Below are positions 50,746 to 60,710 of a DNA stretch of 64,000 bases, piece after piece. Location of the stretch: NCBI GenBank assembly GCA_947568835.1, contig OX387604.1, positions 12,429,076-12,493,075 on the forward strand. The letters run 5' to 3'. Origin of the DNA: Protonemura montana. Its lineage: Eukaryota; Arthropoda; Insecta; Plecoptera; Nemouridae. Under the pieces are notes generated by a model that ran no database searches, had not been told where the DNA came from, and saw nothing but the letters and a program-made list of their open reading frames with translations. A program made the translations under genes and the position numbers. Position 1 is the stretch's first letter. Each line of letters opens with the position of its first letter.

Positions 50746-51592
50746 AAGCGCTGTGATTCGTGTTGCGGATGTGTTGTACGATGTGTAGCCTACCCATCGG
50801 GATTCACAAATAAATGTTACCGCTATAGTTGCACCTAGTTTAATTTACTTCCTGCGAAAGGTTCAATAAATTACGGAAGATAATTTTACTAAGTAATGTT
50901 TATAATTATAATATTTGTATTGAAATAGTCTTAAACCAGTTGTTTGTCCTGTCGACTTGTGACTTGCCTTTTTGGCTGTATGGCAAGATTTTTTCTAGGA
51001 TTGGAGACCAAATAAGTTAGTACCGGGTTTGTATCTCGTCTGGTACGCTATATAAAATTTAGAAACAACTAACTACTTTATCATGAAATTCGTTAGTCAG
51101 TTCTTCTTGCCATTTGGCGGTTTCCAAATCCTAACTTCTTCCCGGTGTCAGGAAAAGTGAGTTGCAAGTTCAAAGCCCGGTCCGCAGATTTTTTCTGCCC
51201 GGTAAATGGTAAGTAAAATGTAAAAAAATTCCTGTGTGAATAAAATGCTTGCAGAAATGTTCTTTACAGAGAATACTTTTAGGTAATTTCTTGTACTTGC
51301 CATACTCTGAGACCCTCTTCTGCTATTCAAGTTTGTGTTATTTGCTCTTGTGGAAATGTCGCGTCTCGATGGCTGATTGCAAAGATCGCTTCTCCACCTG
51401 CGTCATCCAACGGTCTCGAGTTGAAATCTCTACCGGATTGTTTTTTGTTATTCAGAAAGGGGCGACTGGAATATCACTGTCGAGAAATTGCATTATGTGT
51501 TTAGTAATAAATCCGTAATCATGGGTTAGCTATCGTAGTTCTGCTGAATAGTTTGGGTCGACGGTACGTAAGGTATGAAGTTCAGCTCCTTG

Positions 51593-53096
51593 CAGTGGCG
51601 TAACTAGGTATCCCTGGGCCCGGGGGCAAGATTTTTCGTTGGGCCCCCTCCCCAACACTATAGAAGGTATACGTTCACTTGCGAGTGCTGAAAAAGATAC
51701 AAAGAAAGTATGGTAGCTAGAAATAAACAATTATTTGCGATTAAGTAATTATTCGAGATCGCAGAAGGCGATCCAAGGTGAAAAATGACGTGTAGATGTT
51801 TCCAGACACGAATTCCATTTGCCCCGGGGTAGCTGCCCTTGATATAAACGGCTACTTGTCTTTTTTCTGTCAGCAAATAGCCAACACAGTTGACAATACG
51901 CGACATCAAGTGCAGTTGATTAGCCAAGCCCCGTTTTGGATTTAGTTTCTTAGTAGCTAGCAGAAAATCTTCGTTTTGACTCAGTACAAGTAGGAAAAGA
52001 CAACGAAGCACGACACAAGCCCTTATCAACAAGGAAATATTTCGTACGGGCAACAACGATGTCCGGTTTATGCTTGCGAGCAGTTGGATTCTTCATTATT
52101 TCTGCGTGTCGGGAAATTTGGGCAGTCCTGACATGACGAGAACCCAAATATTTCAGTCTCATTCGCGTTCTGAGACAACTGAAAGTTAGTGTTATCAAAC
52201 CTAATATGCAGTGATATTCACATCAAAGTGACGACAGATTGAGAAAGTATGAAAGATTTAAGATCCAAGGGACCGCATACTAAACTTTATATGGGAGGAA
52301 ATAAAACAAGGCACCTTGCGCCAAATTTGATTGAAAATAACTGAAACTGGGATTATTATTAATTAACCCCCGCCATACCTATATAAGTAAAGTCTAACAT
52401 ATTCTCGCCGCATTATCTCGTAGTGAACGTCAGACAAATGTTCAGTGTTCTAAGAAGGTCTTTTGTTATGGCCAAACTATCACTGCATACGGGAACACTT
52501 GAACCAGTAGACACGAAAAAGCTGCCGGTTTCAGAAAGTTCTTTCACTTTCTTGTTAAATTGTCACATTTATTACGCCTTTTTTGACCTAGCGATGTCCC
52601 CGCGGTGACTGCCGTCAGCCACTGTAGCCCAGTGAACAGTAACTACTAAACTACTTACTATATTGTGTAAAAGCATTTTTTTCCCACAATTGGTAAAAAT
52701 AAGTTACATATACCCGCAAAAATAACGCAAATTCGGTCTTTTGCGCCGACAAAGAGTAAGGCAGTAGCGTTAGTGTGTAGCCTACGCACTCAGCGGCAGT
52801 AGAAACGTAGTAACTATGTAACCATTACCAGGAGTAGGCAAGTCCCACAGCCTCAATGGGGTAGTGAGAGTGCCTGAAATGCAACTATTAACTAATAGAT
52901 TATTTTGGCAAACACAACAAATACATTTAGCGGGGTCGTGGGCACGGGCTCGTCGGCCGGCCTGAGTACGGAACGCGTCAAATTTTTTCCCTTTTGGTAG
53001 GCCCACGACCCATCGCTCGTGGGCCTCTCTTTCAGGGAAAAACCTCTGGGCCCGGGGGCGGTCGCCCCGCCTGCCCTGCCGGTAGTTACGCCACTG
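51593..53096. mobile_element. hAT-type DNA transposon, non-autonomous, 8-bp target duplication
   Basis: The left end is CAGTGGCGTAACTA and the right end its exact inverse, TAGTTACGCCACTG. Both termini continue inward with GGGCCCGGGGGC-like sequence. GCTCCTTG flanks the element at 51,585-51,592 and 53,097-53,104, a perfect 8-bp duplication as made by hAT transposases. The 1.5 kb interior has open frames up to 132 codons on the minus strand but no recognisable transposase, zinc finger or dimerisation motif. It is taken as non-autonomous. Confidence 0.8.
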
Positions 53097-53895
53097 GCTC
53101 CTTGTGCCACTGAATTTGGGACCCGGAGGACTCCATTAATGGGATGACGAAAAAATAGTAAGAAAGTTTTTTTAACTAATTTTTTTACAGGATATATAAA
53201 GAAAATAAAACCACTTATATTTCAGAGCGCATACTGGTCCAAAGGTAACTATCCCGCGTCGTGGCTTGAGGTGGAATTGTATATAGTCGAGTACAAAACC
53301 GGGTGGATTCAGCATTTTTAAATCGTCTTTTAGACTTTTTTCGGGTGGCGGGGGCCAATGTCAAAGTTGTGGTGCTTGGGTTACAACCGTCAAAATTTCC
53401 AAACCAGTGTGATAAAGTGCAAAAATGTGCTTTGCAGCTGACGGCTGCGGCGGTGGTTTTGAACTACACGTAGTCGTAAGTGGGTGGACTCAGATGAGTC
53501 GACCAATTCTGAGACATCGATAAGGACAAATTTATAGCATTTGTGGCGTATGATTATTTAGGACGGCAGTTTTTCGTCTAGAGAAAAGGTCTAGGAGCCA
53601 TGATTAAACGTAAACGCCAGTTCAAATAGTTTTTGTAAATTTCGTGAACATCGCAGATCCTCATTTCACTGATCGAACCAGCTACTGATAATGAAACTGG
53701 TTTATCAAAAAGTGTTTTAGACCCACTAAAAGCGCATAGCATAACACGTGTCCATGTACTCTTCTTCTCTAAACTGTGTTCCATTTAACGCAGCTCGGGG
53801 CTTTACATTTTTGACTGGATCGATTTCAGTGTACCTATAATATTTTATGAAACATGATTTAGTCAATCAATAGCAGAGTTGATGAACGAACCAAC

Positions 53896-54020
53896 CGGAA
53901 TGTCTCCCAAGTACAGTTTTGTTTGTCATTAGTACTTCCAATATTACCTCGCAGTCAAAAACATTGTACGTCCGTCAGGTTTTGCGAGGATGGAGGGGTA
54001 TTTACCCGAGAGACGACCGA
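53896..54020 (+). repeat. Dispersed repeat family R3, copy 1
   Basis: Shares ATTACCTCGCAGTCA, AACATTGT and GGTTTTGCGAGGATGGAGG in order with 60,711-60,830 in the same orientation. The two copies stand on either side of the 6.3 kb hAT-type insertion. Confidence 0.6.
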
Positions 54021-54393
54021 AAGAGGGTGGTGAAGCGAACACTTTAAGTCCGAGATCGAAACAGGAGCCCTAGCCAGTGTCGGACTGGCCAGGGCAGCCA
54101 GGCCTCCAGCCGGCCGGGGCCCCTGGGGCCCCCATTTACAATAAGGAAGTTTTTTAAAACATTTTGTAATTTATAGTCATTTGATTATTTTGTCTTAATG
54201 TTGCAAATAGCCAGTGCTTGTTATCATTGAGCCACGCTGCCCTGATGGCAACAGGTTGGTGGAAGTCGTATATAAACACTTGATTTTAGACTTGGTAAAA
54301 AAAAATCATGAAAGTTATATTTCGGATCATCTCTCCCCATCCCTTCTCTTGATCCATGTTCCAGGTGAAGGGCTTTGAAAGACAAAATTAGGA

Positions 54394-54530
54394 GGTGCCG
54401 GGAAGCGAACTGCGGCCCCACGCGTTGGAACTCACGACCATCCCACTGCGCTACGAGGACACATATGCTGTTATTGATTTGTTATCAACATGCAAGTCAA
54501 TAAAACAAGATGTAAATAAATCACTACTAG
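54394..54530 (-). mobile_element. tRNA-like SINE head with AAGTCAATAAAACAAGAT tail
   Basis: On the minus strand, 54,463-54,394 reads TCCTCGTAGCGCAGTGGGA (box A) ... CGCAGTTCGCTTCCCGG (box B). The adjacent plus-strand segment AAGTCAATAAAACAAGAT recurs at 57,938-57,957 next to another box-B-like sequence, so both probably belong to one SINE family. Confidence 0.5.
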
Positions 54531-54878
54531 CAGTAATATTTATGTGTGAATCCTGATGGGTAGGCCACTCATCGTACACGTGTGCACTGACGTCGTGTTT
54601 ACAGTCCAGGCGTTGGGTGTGCAGTCACTTCAATTTCCACTCAAAAAATATTGAAAAATCAATGGACGTTTTTTACGTTTCTTACGTTTATTCTTGATTT
54701 TTGAAGATTCGCCCATACTGTGGTCTATAGGGTAGTTTGCACCCCCGAACACGATGGGCTATTATGGGCACGATTCCGTTATTTTATAGCTTCAAGGTTG
54801 GCAGCTAAGCAAGGTGGGTACACGGGTCACCGACCGATGGCCGTGATTTATCGACATTTCAATTGATCAAGTACATTT

Positions 54879-55121
54879 GATATCCAACAGATTGCGTTTG
54901 CGATCACTTTGTGCTTTAACTCGACTGCTGGTTCGGTGATACTTGTTTGGTATGGTTGACCAGGAGACCTGCTATCGAACAACGGGGTTCGACTGGCGTT
55001 CCTCCAGTCGGACTTCAAGGCTTGCATTTTCGCGTTAGATCGTGGCAACTGGTGAAAGCCCATTTTTTGGAGTGGCCGCGTGCTTCAGCACTGCTTGGTG
55101 TTGGGGTCCGGTCCGGCATTT
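54879..55121 (+). repeat. Dispersed repeat family R2, copy 2
   Basis: Same ordered blocks as 50,209-50,436: GATATCCAACAGATTGCG, GGCGTTCCTCCAGTCGG, GGTGAAAGCCC and GGTGTTGGGGT-like sequence. It lies inside the 6.3 kb hAT-type element. Confidence 0.6.
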
Positions 55122-55174
55122 ACACATTGTGTAGAAGCGAAGCCTTCTTTCTCTAAAAGCGCATGGTTGATATC

Positions 55175-55240
55175 ATGGTGGTGGTGGTGATGGTGATGGT
55201 GATGTTGGGGATGTTGGTAATGTTGGTGATAATTATGTTA
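55175..55240. repeat. Impure GGT/GAT trinucleotide repeat
   Basis: Tandem TGG, TGA and TGT trinucleotides over about 65 bp, decaying to the right. Confidence 0.8.
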
Positions 55241-55920
55241 ATGTTGATATTGTTATTGATATTAGTCTACGTTGTCTTTGTTATTTTGCTTGTGGTGATG
55301 TTTGTTAATTTCTGTATATATGTCGCATGATTATATCATATAATTATAATTCCGAATAATTCCTGTATATATTCATTTTTCCCCCTTTTCCTACTTCTTC
55401 TTATATATTTTCTTTATATAATTTTCTTACTTAAGTCACATTTTCTTTTAGTAACAGTAGCCATATTTTCATATGGCGTTCCCCACCATGGCCAATATTG
55501 TTTCGTCGATGCTTTCACCCCCTGGTCGCCAAGCTAGGAACTAAAACATAATTTGAAATTTTTTTTTCTTGCCCTGGAGGATGATTGGTGTGATTAAAAA
55601 AAGATGTAGGCAACGAGGAACGTAAGAACGCAGGACGTTTGATACCTGATGCACCCACATAAACCGCTCGACCATAATTCCGTCAAAAAATCCGAAAAAA
55701 ATCTCAAACACTGTCTCCATGATTTTCAATAAAAGATATTTCGATGAAACATTATAAACACCACCTTCAGAAATGCCCATAATCGTACTAAATAAAAAAT
55801 ACGTTCGAAGTCTTGTGCAGTTTACTCATCCTGGATAATTCACTATGTATGAACAGACAGTCGCATAACATCACTTGGTCACCCAGGACGACGGTGCCAT
55901 ACTCTGGCGCTGGCCCTTAG

Positions 55921-56203
55921 GTCTAGCAACAAGCGTATAGGAACGATTATAATGAGTGTTACGCATCATCAGCGCCACCTGTTGACAGGATTTTGTACTA
56001 CACTTTAGACAAATATTTTGATATTTTCCTGCTGTATTTTCATAGTTATTTTCCGATAAGTTAATGAATTAGATTAAAAATCAGACTTGGAAAATGTCTT
56101 CAATTATTACAAGTCCAGAGTATAGTACAAAATCCTGCCAACAGGTGGCGCTGATGATGCTTAACACTCATTATCGTTTCTATATACTTGATGCTAGACG
56201 TAG
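55921..56203. mobile_element. Foldback/MITE-like inverted-repeat element
   Basis: Arms of about 90 bp at 55,921-56,010 and 56,113-56,203 are inverse copies with few mismatches. Blocks such as GCATCATCAGCGCCACCTGT and ATTTTGTACTA on the left match ACAGGTGGCGCTGATGATGC and TAGTACAAAAT on the right. About 100 bp of AT-rich spacer separates them. No coding capacity. Weaker pairing may extend outward into the first bases of the adjoining hairpin array. Confidence 0.7.
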
Positions 56204-56211
56204 GAGCCCTG

Positions 56212-56480
56212 GTGCGTGAGCGACTGGCGCTCCGCGCCAGTCGCTCACGCACGCTGCTGGGCCCTGGCGCTCCGCGCCAGGGCCCAGCAGCGTGCCGGTG
56301 AGCCCGTGCACCTAAGCGCGCTTCGCGCGCTTAGGTGCACGGGCGCACCGGTGGGCGTTCAAGCGCGCTCCGCGCGCTTGGACGCCCGCCTTTGTGCGCT
56401 CACGCGCGCGAAGCGCGCGTGAGCGCTCCAAAATTGCGGAGCGCGACTGGCGCGAAGCGCCAGTTGCGCTCCGCAATTTT
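56212..56480. repeat. Array of six contiguous GC-rich hairpins with 3-base loops
   Basis: Six inverted repeats abut each other. Stems and loops: 56,212-56,252 (19 bp, TCC, perfect); 56,253-56,291 (18 bp, extendable to about 22 bp, TCC, perfect); 56,295-56,351 (27 bp with one mismatch, TTC); 56,353-56,387 (16 bp with one G.T, TCC); 56,396-56,426 (14 bp, GAA, perfect); 56,430-56,480 (24 bp with one G.T, GAA). Stem tops share GCGC or GCGCGC, and the first and sixth stems share ACTGGCGC. The block is about 70% GC, unlike its AT-rich neighbourhood. Nearly every base is paired. No known function; nothing here resembles an RNA family I recognise. Confidence 0.9.
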
Positions 56481-56540
56481 CGTGGTATCTACACTGTGCG
56501 ACTCAAAAAAAAAAATAAGATGTGTGGCACTGCAGTAGTT

Positions 56541-56627
56541 GTGCTGACGGGAATCGAACCCGGGATCCCGGCAATCTCATGATTACTCACAAGAGGTAGT
56601 GCATTGTACCGCACGACCACGCGGACA
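56541..56627 (-). mobile_element. tRNA-like SINE head
   Basis: On the minus strand: CGCGTGGTCGTGCGGTACAA (box A) and GGTTCGATTCCCGTC (box B, canonical), about 85 bp in all. The 3' end CAGCAC has no partner at the 5' end, so no acceptor stem forms and a functional tRNA gene is unlikely. Confidence 0.6.
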
Positions 56628-56988
56628 TCTAGCTCGGTGGCATTTTTATGGTATATAATTTCTTCAGACTGCAGCTACCATATGTGAATACTTTGAATGT
56701 CGTATTCCAATAGAAAAAATATCCTGTCGGTGAGCGGGATCGAACCAGGTCACAATGTAGCTTGATGGTTCCGATGTAACGACATGTCCATAGTGCAACG
56801 CAGACGGTCGCCCGTGCTGTGGTAAACTGAATATATTTTAATTTCAAACCTGATGTCCCTGTTTACCGGGTTGACTATAGGCACATGTCACTGACGGCAC
56901 TCAATGTATACTACGGTTCGGAGTCGCATTCTTCTTTGCGTTTCAGTGAACCATCATTTAAGAAATTCAAGATATTATGACCGACTAT

Positions 56989-57160
56989 GACAGACTTACG
57001 CAGCGAGCAAGAACTGGACTTGACCCCCGCACCAAGTAATGCAGGGGCAATCGTCCACTCCAAAGATACGGGCTACCACCAGTTGCCGCGATCTAGCGTG
57101 AAAGTGTCAGCTGATAGCGCCCTCTGCAGGGACGCGAGCCACACCCAGTTGCTGGTTTAT
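56989..57160 (-). repeat. Dispersed repeat family R2, inverted relative
   Basis: On the minus strand it matches 55,030-55,121: TAGATCGCGGCAACTGGTG, then TTTGGAGTGG, then TTGGTGCGGGGGT-like sequence. It is more diverged than the other two copies. Confidence 0.5.
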
Positions 57161-57531
57161 CGTTTTTTTTTTTTTTTGCCTTCTTATCCGACCCCGGCAG
57201 CATGGAGATCGCTTCACACTACATCGCCTCTGCCATGCACTATCAAAGATTGTGCAAGCAATGTCGTGAAGAACAAAAAGCGGAGCGGACAGCGAACTCG
57301 AACGCGGTCACATCCGAATTGCTCTTTCGTGGAGCGACTTTTCCAACCGGCCATCGAGACGAGGTGGGTAATAATGGAACAAAGAGATACATGAATAGCA
57401 GAAGACGACTACAGTGTGATAATGAAAAGAGTCAAAAATACTTTGAGAGTTTCGATGGATGAACGAGCGATGCAATATTTGCAGCATTCAATGAATGCCA
57501 GTCGCCACTAGATGAAGAACAAAATGAGGAT

Positions 57532-57605
57532 TGGGCAGGATTCGAACTCGAGACATTTAAGCAATGTCCTCATGAAGAAGTGGCCGTACCTCACGGCCAC
57601 TGAGA
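57532..57605 (-). mobile_element. tRNA-like sequence
   Basis: On the minus strand: CTCAGTGGCCGTGAGGTAC (box A) and CGAGTTCGAATCCTGCCC (box B) about 50 bases apart. It is probably another SINE head; the stems do not close as in a functional tRNA. Confidence 0.5.
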
Positions 57606-57721
57606 TGTGTTGCAATACCAAAATTGCAGCTGGCGGGGATCACGGTACACCATCGAGAAGAGATGTTAGTTTTCTCTGTAAAGATTAATACATATCCAGC
57701 AGTTTTACACACATGTGACTT

Positions 57722-57800
57722 ACCTGCTTCGAACCAGCGACCCTCTGCACCCTGGCGCTGAGCACGAGAGCGATCTTCACTCGCCGCCGAATGGACGCTA
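57722..57800 (-). mobile_element. tRNA-like sequence
   Basis: On the minus strand: GATCGCTCTCGTGCTCAGCG and then CGCTGGTTCGAAGCAGG. Box B is good, box A weak. It is probably a SINE head. A further box-B match (CGGGTTCGTATCCCGC, minus) lies at about 57,884-57,899. Confidence 0.4.
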
Positions 57801-57977
57801 CGAAGACCGGCGAGAGTTGCATGACAATACTTTAACAATCTTGGTAGGTGATTGATTCTTAGTTAAAAATAGTGCACCAAGCGGGATACGAACCCGGCCC
57901 CGTTTATCCTCCGTTCCACTTTCATGTACCTTTTGCAGGAAGTCAATAAAACAAGATATAAAGAAATCACATCTAGC

Positions 57978-58040
57978 CAGTGTCGGACTGGCCAGGGCAG
58001 CCAGGCGGCAAATGCCGCCGGGGCCCCTGGGGCCCCGACC
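57978..58040 (+). mobile_element. Additional left terminus of the CAGTGTCGG hAT family
   Basis: CAGTGTCGGACTGGCC, GGGCAGCCAGG and GGGGCCCCTGGGGCCCC repeat the left end found at 54,075. It could be the end of a second, nested copy that used or lost its right end. The eight bases before it (CATCTAGC) match the right-hand duplication GCCCTAGC only in part. Confidence 0.6.
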
Positions 58041-58778
58041 GACTGGATTTTTTAAATTTGATTTTCATGTTTAAACCCACAAATCATGGTTCCAAACATA
58101 ATTTTGGGAACATGTTTAAGATCACTTTTGTAGACTTACGGAATAACATTATACGCCTGTCATTCGGGCCTCGCGACACCGACACAAACGGGGCGCCGGT
58201 TCAACCCGTTTCAATCGCCTCTCGCTCTTTCAACGCGACACCAAAGTGAATAGTATTTTATACAACGCACTTGTGTAGCACTTGTAGCACATACAAAGAA
58301 ACTGCACACTCAGGGGGCCCCAAAATGCATGGGGTGGTCGCCGAATTGGTTTTTCTTTTAAATGTAAAGTAAAGAAGTCGAAGTAAAGTAGTAAGTGATG
58401 TTGGACAACATTTAGAAGTTACGATAAGCATGGTAGTTGATAATCGAATAAGAATTACATGAATTTCTAAATTATAACTTCCAAATTTGCATCGTATGGG
58501 TTATTAAATTATGAGGGTTTGCATTGAGCTAACCACATATTTGCAGTGGAGCTAGACGTCGACCACGCGCTTATTTCACATTAGCAACAATAATTATTGG
58601 CGTTTCTACGGGGAAATTAAGATTTTTATTTGTCAGCTACACGGGTCTGGCGGATTTACTCTTGCTTTGCTGTCTACAGATTGTTGCCTGAATGATGACC
58701 CCGAGCAAGCCTTAACTCTAATTTGAAGTCAGAGCTGGCTACAGAATGTGTTTAAGAGTGATGTTTCGAACAGCTGTT

Positions 58779-59215
58779 ATTATTATTATTATTTGTGGTG
58801 TTTAACGACGCACTGTTTTGACAACGGACCCTGCGGCACTGGTCTATGATGAGGGATGATGATGAGGATGATGATGAACCTAACCTAGCCTAGAAGGGAG
58901 GAGGGGAAACCCGGTGCCGGCACGTAGCCTACTCCTGTCGAAAAGCACCAAGGGGACCACCGGCTTAGCGTCCCTTCCGAAGGACGGTACAACTCGAACA
59001 GCAGGATTCCTCCACAAATCCATGCTGTCGAGAGGTTGATAAGCGAGGGGAATGAAGTTGCTGTACTAACTTTCATCCCTCCAACCTCTCTCCCGAACAG
59101 AACTGGTCATGTGTATAATGGTCACCCATTCAATACCTGACTCAGCGCAGTGTTGCTTAACTTCGGTGATTTAACGAGAACCGGTGTTTCCAACACGCCA
59201 AACCGTTCGGTCAAA
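58779..59215 (-). mobile_element. 5S rRNA-derived SINE (SINE3-type), full length with 12-bp target duplication
   Basis: CGAACAGCTGTT flanks the element at 58,767-58,778 and 59,216-59,227. On the minus strand the head has ACACCGGTTCTCGTTAAATC, CACCGAAGTTAAGCAACA and GAATGGGTGACC, a 5S rRNA-like polymerase III promoter. A body of about 250 bp shares long identical stretches with the copy at 49.0 kb. The tail TTGTCAAAACAGTGCGTCG, AACACCACA and (AAT)n closes it. The clean duplication fits LINE-driven retroposition. Confidence 0.88.
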
Positions 59216-60261
59216 CGAACAGCTGTTGTGTCGGTATGTGTGTATCAGTATCTTGAAACAGAACAGTTCCAGAAAAAAAAAACGGCTAAAATTACAGCGA
59301 ATTTGTCATTGAATTAACATTGAAACAATATCCACACTTTTGAGTGTTGCAGTGCTTTGTTGGCGCTGCGTCGAGCCTAGATAGTTTGATCGCTTTGCGT
59401 TGTCATCATATTAGCTTCATATCATTGTACCATATCATACAACACTTCGAGTTTCGGGTGTTGGCATATTATTTTCAGAATGATAAGATCCTATGAAAAT
59501 ACGTAGGTACGTTATCGCAGATTTCCACTTACAAATAAATTGTTCACTAACACGTAAAAAAATAACACGTGCTTTTTGAATATCAGAGCAGAGAAGAGCA
59601 AACCTTTCCGGAAATGAATGATCGATTTACACTATCGCAAGAAAAATTGGGTACGCGGGGCTAACGTGAGCTTACGCCAAAAATAACCTCTGCAGTGGGC
59701 AGAAAATGTATCGTATTCCAGACAAAGAAATGCACCAGTATGTTTTTGCCCCAGCACAAGCATTTTTCTGAAAAGTAGATAGACGATTTCAAAAAGGCTT
59801 TATTTTCAGTAATTCCAAAGGCAATTAATATTGTGTTGTAATATCGTGTTAATATCATGTATCGTGTTTCTACGATTTCGTAGAGTCCTGTAGCCTGGTT
59901 GTAAATCGTCTTTTCAATTTTATGAATCGTCGACGTGTTGACTCTTGTCGACAAATTTTTTCATTTAATTTTGGCGTGTGAGGTGCTGCCTGAGTTTTTT
60001 TCGGGGCACAAAATTTGGGTTTTGCTTCGGGCGTCCAAACCCTACACTGTGCGTACACGACACAATCGTATCTCAAGTCGGTACGTCACAGGTGTATAAT
60101 TTTGGTTTAATTAATTTCAAATTGGCCATTGATCGATCATTGTATCTGTACAATCTCCATTCTCTAACGCCGGACTTGAGCGCTGCTACCAGTTTATGTG
60201 TATACAACCCTTAGTTTACCTATACACCACCTTGCATATACATTCCTTTCCTGCTTAGCGG

Positions 60262-60262
<1 letters not shown>

Positions 60263-60294
<32 letters not shown>
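60263..60294. repeat. C32 homopolymer
   Basis: Thirty-two C in a row just inside the right terminus of the 6.3 kb hAT-type element. Confidence 0.9.
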
Positions 60295-60296
<2 letters not shown>

Positions 60297-60710
60297 GGCA
60301 TGGGCTTTGCGGGGCCCCAAAAGTCTCATTGCCGCCGGGGCCTTTTGGAGCCAGTCCGACACTGGCCCTAGCTCAGGCCTTCGCGCCTTCAGTTTCATTG
60401 CAACTGAGATTCAGCTTTTGCCATTCCATTTCAAGGTGATCATTCGCTGCTTCGGCCACTGTAAGTTGTGTTGAGCCCGTCGTTTGCTTTTAAATTGCAG
60501 ACCCACGACAATGCAGTCAGGTTGCCCGACGCCACTACTATCTAGGTAGTTCCAACGCCATCAACAGATCTAGATAAATTAGTTAAATTCCATGAAACGC
60601 AGAGTTCTCTAGCGTTCCCTTAAGTTGTCCGCTTTCATGCGCTTTTCATGAGTAGATTGCTCAGGATCACCATACTTGCAAGGAAAATGGGGCAGAGAAA
60701 ACATGACCCA

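Larger units (their letters stand above)
54075..60364. mobile_element. 6.3 kb hAT-type element or nested cluster with perfect 8-bp target duplication
   Basis: The left end CAGTGTCGGACTGGC and the right end, its inverse GCCAGTCCGACACTG, are flanked by GCCCTAGC at 54,067-54,074 and 60,365-60,372. Terminus plus 8-bp duplication is the hAT signature. The interior has no recognisable transposase. Instead it holds tRNA-like SINE heads, R2 repeats, a microsatellite, a foldback element, the hairpin array, a complete 5S-derived SINE, a C32 tract and a further internal left terminus at 57,978. It is either a large non-autonomous element that gathered later insertions or two elements combined. Confidence 0.65.

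Noticed and set aside
51658-52198. hAT transposase in the 1.5 kb element
   Set aside because: The two overlapping minus-strand frames show no zinc finger, catalytic or dimerisation motif that I can recognise.
56541-56627. Functional tRNA gene
   Set aside because: Box A and B are good but the acceptor arm does not pair and the arms are irregular; a SINE head fits better.
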